This document shows positions 57,181 to 64,000 of a DNA stretch of 64,000 nt, one piece after another (positions within the stretch are counted from its first letter, which is position 1; each line of letters opens with the position of its first letter). This DNA comes from Siphonodentalium dalli (Eukaryota > Mollusca > Scaphopoda > Gadilida > Siphonodentaliidae), in the NCBI GenBank assembly GCA_032622095.1, contig CP136063.1, forward strand, positions 38,786,106-38,850,105, given 5' to 3'. The notes under the pieces are model-generated. The model made no database searches and was not told the DNA's origin. It was given only the letters and a program-made list of their open reading frames with translations. The position numbers and the translations under genes are program-made.

Positions 57181-58838
57181 TTCCTCAGAAGGGCATCAGC
57201 CATGCGGAAAGAGTCGGTCTCGGCACCGAGATAGTCAATCTTGTACCCGATCTTTCCCTGAGCGCTGGTGAGAAATCAATACTTAGGTATGGTCTAACCT
57301 TTGTTCCTACCCCACCCGATCTCAAAGAAACACCACATGTGGTTGAGACGGAGGATGGAACATTGGTTTTACCAGACTCTATGTATGCCATGGAAATGAA
57401 CGGCGGTCCAGCAAGCATGCAATTTAGGGAAGTAACAGCTATGGCTGATTTCTTTCGCAATTCGACAGGTTTAAAAGATCAATTTAAAGAACCTTCGATG
57501 TGGACCCCCTCTGACCGCCAGATTGACCACTCCATTCCCGAGGTCGCTGGCTTAGTCAAAACCGACATAACAAATTTACCAAAATTTCACAACGAGGATA
57601 ACCTCACTAAAGTTGAAAGAACTGCACTAAAAACTCTTCGCAGCAATAAAAACATTGTAATCAAACCTTGTGACAAAGGCAGCTCGCTCGTCATCATGTC
57701 TAAATAAAATTACATTCTAGAAGCGACGCGCCAATTAAGCAACACTAAATATTACAAACCATTGGATGAGCCAATTTGGAAATCCAATGTTTTAAAATTC
57801 AATCTCATTCTCAAAAGCTTGCTGGACCAGGACGTTTTAAAGAAAAAACATGTTCAGTATCTAATTGCAAAACCTGAATCCAATAATAGGACATTTTATT
57901 TGCTACCTAAAATACACAAACCTTTGAGCTGTTGGACTAATCCATACACACCACCCGGTCGCCCGATCATCAGCGACGTGGCTTCGGAGTCGTACCACAT
58001 TTCGGAGTTTATTGATTTCTATTTGAAACCAATTGCTACCCGCCATCCAAGCTATCTAAAAGACACTGAGGACTTCCTCATTAAATTGTCGAAAATTGAA
58101 GTTCCATCTTCTGCTTACCTAATTAGTCTCGACGTGGAATCTAAGTATACAAATATTGGAATCGATGCCGTATTAAAGTCAATTAAGAATGCATTTGATT
58201 TCCACCATGATCCTCATAGACCTGGAGATGAACTACTTCAATTATTAGAAATTTCTCTTAAAGGGAATGACTTTGAATTTAATGGACGATATTATTTACA
58301 GGTCTCCGGCTGCAGTATGGGCAAGAAGTTTAGTCCTAATTTTGCCTCAATTTTTGTTGCAGAGTGGGAGAAAGGCGCTCTAGCCAAATCTGATAAACAA
58401 CCATTAGCCTATTATAGATTCTTGGACGACATATTTATCATTTGGACTCATGGTCTGGATGAGTTTAGGGTGTTCTTGGACATCTTGAACAGTCATGACG
58501 AATCAATCAAACTCAAAGAATCAATATCGCAAACCAGCATTGATTTCCTTGATTTAACAATATTTAAGGGCCCACAATTTACATCATGCAACATTTTAGA
58601 TACAAAACTTTTTACGAAACCAACGGATTCTCACCAGCTACTTCATCGTAAATCTTTCCATCCGCCAAAACTTTTCAATGGATTGATTAAATCTCAAATC
58701 ATTCGATATCACCGGAACTGCACGAACAGAAGCGACCTAAATCAAGCTTGTTCGGTGCTCTTCCAGGCTTTACGACCGCGCGGCTACTCTAGTAGATTTA
58801 TTATTATTTGTTTGCCAAAGTGGGCAGTTACCAACTGA
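57165..58838 (+). pseudogene. ORF2: Penelope-type reverse transcriptase with one nonsense codon
   Basis: Open from 57165 to a TGA at 58836-58838 apart from a TAA at 57705-57707. The N-terminus carries LRYGLTFVPTPPDL and, before the stop, LTKVERTALKTLRSNKNIVI and KPCDKGSSLVIM. After it come FYLLPKIHKP, GRPIISDVASESYHISEFID, LISLDVESKYTN (motif A, Asp 323), GCSMGKKFSPNFASIF (motif B), RFLDDIFIIW (motif C, Asp 421-422) and LRPRGYSSRF (thumb). These are diagnostic of Penelope-like RTs. The first in-frame ATG is at 57381, inside the conserved region, so translation probably depends on frameshifting from ORF1. The GIY-YIG domain is absent; the protein ends 13 residues after RGYSSRF. Confidence 0.9.
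57171..57177 (+). promoter_or_regulatory. Putative -1 programmed ribosomal frameshift site
   Basis: T_TTA_AAC in the ORF1 frame has the classic X_XXY_YYZ form and is followed at once by the ORF1 stop TAA. Slipping back one base enters the frame of ORF2, which is open from 57165. Weak hairpins follow (GCAT/ATGC at 57193-57205 and TCTCG/CGAGA at 57218-57231). I could not define a pseudoknot. Confidence 0.65.
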
Positions 58839-58909
58839 GAATATATATATTTTTTTTTCTCACATATTTCAAGTCTCTTGAAGAAACCAGGAACAATGAA
58901 AGCATTCAT
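58801..58909 (+). repeat. Right pseudo-LTR direct repeat
   Basis: 109 bp, matching 56076-56186. It supplies the final residues (IICLPKWAVTN) and stop of ORF2. It ends with ATGAAAGCATTCAT, the ORF1 start, followed by TTAAG, which would stop after five codons. Confidence 0.9.
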
Positions 58910-58934
58910 TTAAGATATACAATGGGCAACGAAG

Positions 58935-59095
58935 GGGGAATTCACTACAACAGACTGATGAACCTCAACAAGATACAACTAGTACAGATAGCGAAGATAT
59001 ACAATCGACAACCAATGGGGGGGGGGGGGGGAATTACTATAGAAGACTAATGAACTTCAACAAGATATTACTAGTACAGATAGTGAGAGATGATA
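58935..59095. repeat. Two diverged units with poly(G)
   Basis: About 100-bp units share AGA(C/A)TGATGAACCTCAACAAGAT-like words and ACTAGTACAGATAG. A poly(G) run of about 13 lies between them. Confidence 0.6.
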
Positions 59096-59529
59096 CATGA
59101 AGCATATATTGTGGGTTGAGAGCAACAACCCACCATCTGCAATTTATTATAAAATAACTTTTTTGCATTTTTTACATTATTTAATTGATATCTAGGATAT
59201 GTGAAAATATTAACATGAAGTCCCATCCACAAGGGGTCAAACTGATGCACCAACCAGCCAAGTGAAAATATTATAAAAACAGGAAGGATAAAGCCGTCAC
59301 CTGCCTGGCTGTTAGATGGCGGGTTCTTGCCTCAGTAAATATATTAACTGAGTCATTCCGATATCCGAGAGTTGTGAAAGTAATCTGTAATCAAGGTGTG
59401 TATCAGATTAATAAAAGATAAAATCAAATTCCTAAATATGTTGGCTATTGACATTTTGTTCAGTTAGTTGGTTCTGTTTCACAAAGTATGATTATCTTGA
59501 ATGTGGTAGCCCATATAACTCACTAATGC

Positions 59530-59712
59530 CGAGACCTTGCCTAGGATGCGACCACCTTTATAACTCACAGCGAGACCTGGCCTCAGATATGGACACCCAT
59601 ATAACTCATACTGAGACCTCGTCTCAGATGTGGACACTTATACAACTCATACCGAGACCTGGCCTCAGATGTGGACACCCATATAACTCATACTGAGACC
59701 TCGCCTCAGATG
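59530..59712. repeat. About 41-bp minisatellite
   Basis: Four to five copies of GAGACCTGGCCTCAGATGTG followed by GACACCCATATAACTCATAC. Confidence 0.8.
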
Positions 59713-60600
59713 ATCGTAATATTAATTTAAACAATTAAAGACACAAGGCATTACAACTAATAACTAATTTGCAAATATTCACCATACATGCTATTATAAA
59801 TTACCTGGAGAGACTGGCACTGGACTATTAGTGTGCTGTTACCATCTGATAACAAAGTCAGTCTACAAGATAGAGTTCTCTCTCTTGGACTATTAGTATG
59901 CTGGTACCATCTGATAATAAACCAGTCGCAGACTAAATGAATGCTGGTATTGTCCAGAACAGAAGATACAACAGCTGACATCTCAACAAGACAGAATCAT
60001 TTTTCTATTATATTCAGACATTTCAAAATCTAATAGTGTTGGAACGACAGATTCTTGAGTCGACAAGTTGAACCCCAAAAGTCGAGTCGACTTACAGTAA
60101 TGCTCTTTAGAAGTAATTGACCTCTTAACCAAAGCAGAATTATGGTAACTTTTCAAGATTTAGTCGGAAATATGGCTTATTGTCATTCATCGGAAAGCTC
60201 TCGGCGAAAGTTACCCATAATTCTGTTGTGGTTATGGGGTCGATTAATTAGGGCATTACAGTATGTCTTAGATACTTGAGTTGCACTTAATATTACAATA
60301 AATTGGAGACTATTTGTGGATCGCAATCATATCGAGCACCACTCTCAAGGCCTGCATCTAAAAGTTCTAAATATAGAACAATTAAGTGGCATTCTCATTT
60401 CATAATGAAAAATTTAAAAACAAAATCAATATTAATTGATTTTAGATAGAATCATTATCGGGCGGGGATTATTTCATACCCAAGAAACTATCTAAAAAAA
60501 TTTAGTTAAAGATATATTCTATCTTTAAAGGTAGGGTTAATTTTTTTAAACCATTCAATCGATACATGCACATAAAATTCAAAGATGCAAGAAAAAAATA
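59713..60600. other. No gene recognised
   Basis: A repeated GGACTATTAGT.TGCTG..ACCATCTGATAA block occurs twice (59823-59860, 59887-59925). No coding features. Confidence 0.45.
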
Positions 60601-60625
60601 TTTGAGTAATCGTGTTGGTTAGAAA

Positions 60626-61431
60626 GTGTATATGGACAGACTGACAAGAGCCACTAAGACAGACGGATCGCCGAATCTGATGCCAGCATTATGTGAGAAC
60701 ATACATAGAAAATTTTGTAAGTTTGTTTTACAGCTAAAACCATCCACATGTAATTATATGTTATACGGAGAGAGCGGCCGAATGCCAATTGATGTATTAA
60801 TAACCATGCGTGTGATAAAGTATTGGTTGAACGTCGTAAATATGAATTATAATAGATATTGTAAAATATTATATATGTTAGCGGTTAAACTCGGTAATGT
60901 CGCATTCTCTAATTTCACATGGCTAAACAAAGTTAAGCAAATTTTAACAGATTGTGGTCAGATTCACTTAATGAATATAGTTAAAATTCAATGTACTGAA
61001 CGATTACTCTCGTACATTGAGTGCAACCTTATTCGTAGATTCCATAATAAATGGAAGACTGATATAGACGCCTCGGTAGTAGGGGAATTATATACAAAAT
61101 GTTCAAACATTATATCCAATTTGAAGATTACTTGAATGTTCTTGACACCAGAAACCGGTTAACATTATGTAGATTTCGTACATGTAATCATCAGCTACCC
61201 ATAGAGACAGGCGGATGGAATAATATTGATCTCGCTGACCGAATATGCCCACAGTGCAACAAAAGCAATCTTGGTGATGAATTTCACTATTTATTAGAGT
61301 GTGAATTCTTTATGGATGTAAGAAAACGCTTTTTACAACCAAAATACTTTAGAAGAAAAGATGCTACTGCAATAAATGAAATTCTTAACAAAGAATCACA
61401 CACTACTCCGCAGACTATGTTCTTTTATTAG
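60626..61431 (+). pseudogene. LINE-type retrotransposon C-terminal fragment
   Basis: The first frame reads ALCENIHRKFCKFVLQLKPS, GESGRMPIDVLITMRVIKYW and MNIVKIQCTERLLSYIEC. A second frame, from about 61099, reads LDTRNRLTLCRFRTCNHQLP, IETGGW, ICPQCNKSNLGDEFHYLLEC and F to a TAG at 61431. Layout and the CPQC...H..LEC cluster match the 35 kb LINE fragment, but sequence identity is low, so it is a different family. One frameshift lies near 61095-61100 beside an AAAA run. The RT domain is missing. Confidence 0.8.
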
Positions 61432-61510
61432 GATCATCATGAACGTTTTCTCAGTTAACAATTAATGCCTGTAAATCTCTAGGCGATAAACACTACATGG
61501 ATTCCCATTC

Positions 61511-61602
61511 ATTCATCTATGCGGATGGTCAGATGCGTGCTTCGACAGAAAGTCTTGAGCTTTCTGTTGAACTTAGCTAGCTGTTCATCCGCATGGATGA
61601 AT
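61511..61602. repeat. Compound hairpin after the LINE fragment
   Basis: The outer arms ATTCATCTATGCGGATG and CATCCGCATGGATGAAT pair with one mismatch. Between them ACAGAAAG and CTTTCTGT form a second 8-bp stem. It may be a structured 3' UTR of the LINE. Confidence 0.7.
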
Positions 61603-62484
61603 GTGAACCAAGTTTCTAAATATATGACAATGAGTACAGTGAGTATACAGGTATATTAAGTTATAATTGATGATTTATATAGTCATGCTATGATATTCAC
61701 ACTTTGCTTCTATGTTAGTGTATTAAAATATATATGTATGGTTCCCGGAATCAATTATACAATATAGTCACAACTGGTGAACGGAATGGCAGTCAGCGGC
61801 TCGACTTATTTGAGATGTTAAATTGAGTCCGACATGTATAGTTGTTTAGTATAAATACTAAAACTGAAAATTGACTATATATGAACCTATCATTTGTAGC
61901 TAAAACTAAACACACGGTGTGAAGAAATCGACTGTTCCGCGTTGCGATCGATTAGTTTACTCAATCCAACAATGTTTCACACGATAGTACGACATGTTTA
62001 CTTCGGACGACAATTAAGCTAGTAGTGGTGTCAGAATTAAACTGATTATATTCATCGAATTTAAACAAGCCATCGACCCGGAACCATATGTACATATCTA
62101 TTATATATATATTGCTATATTATGTCTTATTGTATATACTTCTAGTTAATATCTCAATATCATTTATGTAATGTATTTACTTGGATGAGAGAATAAAGCA
62201 TACCTAAATTGCCAGGCACCAGGGACCGAACAGTTCCAATAAGATGCATCTATGTGCCTCGCTTTTACGGACGCAAACTGGGTCCCAACATTTGGTTTGG
62301 ACGAGGATATCACATTCAAGGTATGCTCGCAAGTTTTTTTCAATTTGTTTATGGTTATATATACAAATTGGGAGGAAGTTCATTGTGCTGTTCCAATATA
62401 ATGATGGCACATCAGATCTGTCTATTTCGAACCCATGTTCAGACTGATTCGCTTCCCAACTCCCGGTGAAATGACGTTAAGGAC

Positions 62485-62575
62485 GTCCCCGTAGCCGAGT
62501 TGGTTAGCTTGTGGATAAGAATATCACAGTGTGAGCTACACGAGGTTGGTTTTATCCTCTGAGTTGAGGGACATC
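62485..62575 (+). repeat. Possible tRNA-derived SINE head
   Basis: GTCCCCGTAGCCGAGTTGGT resembles a tRNA 5' end with an A box. A degenerate B-box-like GAGGTTGGTTTTATCC lies about 55 nt later. No acceptor-stem partner is visible, so it is not a working tRNA. Confidence 0.4.
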
Positions 62576-63128
62576 TCAATGTGTCATTCCGATCAATACA
62601 TGGCCATTTCGATATGAAATTAGAATTTATTCACGCTGGATGAATTAAGCACACATGAAGCTATGGACACTCTCATTGAGTCCCTGCTACCATAACTCTT
62701 GACACACACATAAGAGTATAGGATCCGCTTGTCTGTCTCGCTGTCTGTCCCGATTTTCCTCCCAAACCATAACGGCGTTTTTATTTAAAACACAACTATT
62801 TTTTAAGAGACCCCCGCCGAACAAAGGCTCTGTCTAGGAACACAACGTGCACAAACTTTACCCACCCCCTGTGTACTATGTGCCACGTCCCAATTTGGAT
62901 GTGTTATACTGCAAGTTAGTACATATATCAAATGTACGACTGGCTATCCTCCGATGATACATTGGTAAGAAGTGTGAAATACGATGTAGTCGATTCTAAA
63001 GCTGTGACGTATTTGTGATAATTTAAATTTAAAAGCAACCTTGTGTGTGTGGCCATCTGCATGAGCTACCAGCCTAGAGGGCGACCTTGGGAGACAGGGA
63101 CCAGCCTAGAGGGCGACCTTGGATTATT

Positions 63129-63220
63129 CTTCTCCCTATTTGTTACTTCTCTCTCGTGTACCATGTCCATAAATGTTATGGACATTGATACATGAGAGAG
63201 AAGTAACAAATAGGGGGAAG
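63129..63220. repeat. Palindrome inside the 63063 element
   Basis: CTTCTCCCTATTTGTTACTT and onward pairs with its inverse ending AACAAATAGGGGGAAG. The centre is ATGTCCATAAATGTTATGGACAT-like. Confidence 0.8.
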
Positions 63221-63244
63221 TGTCATATTTAGGGAGAAGATTAA

Positions 63245-63625
63245 CCCTTTACCCAACAGAACGGCCCTGTGCCAATGCATTCTCTTATATATGCGAGTCG
63301 ACCATAGGTCGCCTCGCATATATAAGAGAATGCATTGGCTTAACACATTAAAAATTATAAAATTGTTAAAGAATGTAAGAAAAAATGGTAAAAAAAGATT
63401 TTTTGTTAGGCCAATGCATTCTCTTATATATGCGAGGCGACCTATGGTCGACTCGCATATATAAGAGAATGCATTGGCACAGGGCATAACTAACTATCAC
63501 AATGTGGTCAAGGAGCCGGTTCCAATGATATCCATGTTTGTATGGTTCTATTGAGACAGACCGAAGATATTTTAGGCTGTTGAAGCTTTATTTGGCCGGT
63601 TTTGGCCGTTTTGTTGGGTAAAGGG
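63245..63625 (+). mobile_element. piggyBac-type MITE, copy 6
   Basis: TTAA lies at 63241-63244 and 63626-63629, 381 bp, with standard termini and double palindrome. It is nested in the 63063-63658 element, so it inserted later. Confidence 0.9.
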
Positions 63626-63660
63626 TTAATCCAAGGTCGCCCTCTAGGCTGGTAGCTCAC

Positions 63661-63777
63661 GAGTAGGAACACAATTGTAATCGGTAAATATACTTTAAAT
63701 ATGTTGATCGGACATATTTAATATGTCCCATCAACATACTTAAAGTATATTTACCGATTACAAATGTGTTCCTACTC
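63661..63777. repeat. Long foldback
   Basis: Arms of about 50 bp (GAGTAGGAACACA.TTGTAATC on the left, its inverse on the right) are almost perfect around a short centre at about 63715-63725. No coding capacity. It abuts the 63063 element. Confidence 0.85.
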
Positions 63778-64000
63778 ACTATAGTGGTTATATAAATGGG
63801 TTATTGTGTTTCATGATACTTATTGGTTAACACAAGGGTGATGTTGGGGTGTAAATTGAACCTCGGCCATTGTTATTTCCCATTGAGTGTAGTCTAACCT
63901 CCCTAATAACCAAACAGGGAGAATTGACTTCTACAAAATTAAAACCTCTAGTAGCCTGGTCTCAGGTCAACATATATAATAAACTTAATTTAAACTAATC

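Larger units (their letters stand above)
56076..58909 (+). mobile_element. Penelope-like retroelement with SGNH ORF1, EN-minus
   Basis: Two direct repeats (56076-56186 and 58801-58909) bracket two overlapping frames. ORF1 has an SGNH-type domain and ORF2 a Penelope-type reverse transcriptase. The repeats differ only by one substitution and two T residues in a poly(T) run, so the copy is recent. The left repeat ends inside the first codons of ORF1, and the right repeat encodes the last residues of ORF2. That arrangement is expected of Penelope pseudo-LTRs generated by tandem copies. No GIY-YIG endonuclease coding sequence follows the RT thumb. A single in-frame stop in ORF2 makes this copy defective unless read through. 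Confidence 0.8.
63063..63658. mobile_element. Element with 28-bp perfect terminal repeats, containing a piggyBac MITE
   Basis: Left 63063-63090 (GAGCTACCAGCCTAGAGGGC plus GACCTTGG) is the exact inverse of 63631-63658. A second left-end copy with CAGGGACCAGCCTAG starts at 63094. The terminal words match the hAT-type MITE at 31408. No clean target duplication was found. Confidence 0.7.

Noticed and set aside
58949-58965. CTGATGA word after the right pseudo-LTR, as in hammerhead ribozymes of Penelope-like elements
   Set aside because: No GAAA core or closing stems at the required spacing could be found, and the repeats themselves lack CTGANGA.
62485-62575. Functional tRNA gene
   Set aside because: Acceptor and T arms cannot be formed; it looks like a tRNA-derived repeat.

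Overview
The window looks like AT-rich nuclear DNA from an animal, most likely a marine invertebrate. A mollusc or other lophotrochozoan is my best guess, from the density of GACAGACGG-type repeats, TTAA-flanked MITEs, Penelope-like and LINE fragments and scattered short exons. No single sequence proves the taxon. I see no intact host gene, rRNA or CRISPR, and nothing prokaryotic. Nearly every long reading frame is a transposon or viral relic, a tandem-repeat artefact, or an isolated exon-like block with splice signals.

Layout. 0-4.8 kb: an exon-like fragment, a palindrome-bearing repeat, a 54/32-bp satellite, a piggyBac-type MITE and a small Trp/Lys-rich exon. 5-16 kb: mostly non-coding, with several minisatellites and a second MITE. 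16-23 kb: an exon-like block of 22 copies of a 48-bp repeat, two broken unrecognised genes, and a tandem array of 91-nt exons. 23-34 kb: duplicated exon blocks that lose splice acceptors from copy to copy, and several MITE families. 35-36 kb: the 3' end of a LINE on the minus strand. 38-39 kb: a duplicated WSC-domain exon split by a MITE. 39.9-40.2 kb: an endogenous CRESS-DNA virus Rep fragment with a stem-loop just upstream. 43-45 kb: PIF/Harbinger and piggyBac transposase relics and a hAT-type insertion. 45-51 kb: minisatellites and duplicated unknown exons. 52-54 kb: a hAT-like element with an 8-bp target duplication that encloses a SET-domain exon. 56.1-58.9 kb: a Penelope-like retroelement. 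60.6-61.4 kb: a second LINE fragment. 63-63.8 kb: nested MITEs and foldbacks.

The strongest candidate for something undescribed is the element at 56076-58909. Direct repeats of about 110 bp flank ORF1 (a Ser/Pro/Thr-rich tail plus an SGNH/GDSL-type hydrolase domain) and ORF2 (a Penelope-type reverse transcriptase without a GIY-YIG endonuclease). The last two sense codons of ORF1 form a textbook -1 frameshift heptamer, T_TTA_AAC, directly before the stop. The -1 frame is exactly the ORF2 frame, and ORF2 has no ATG until after its conserved N-terminus. This suggests an esterase-RT fusion made by programmed frameshifting. Second is the CRESS Rep relic with a stem-loop resembling a replication origin. 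Third is a piggyBac-type MITE family that carries two 69-bp palindromes which are reverse complements of each other; the same palindrome also occurs inside unrelated repeats.
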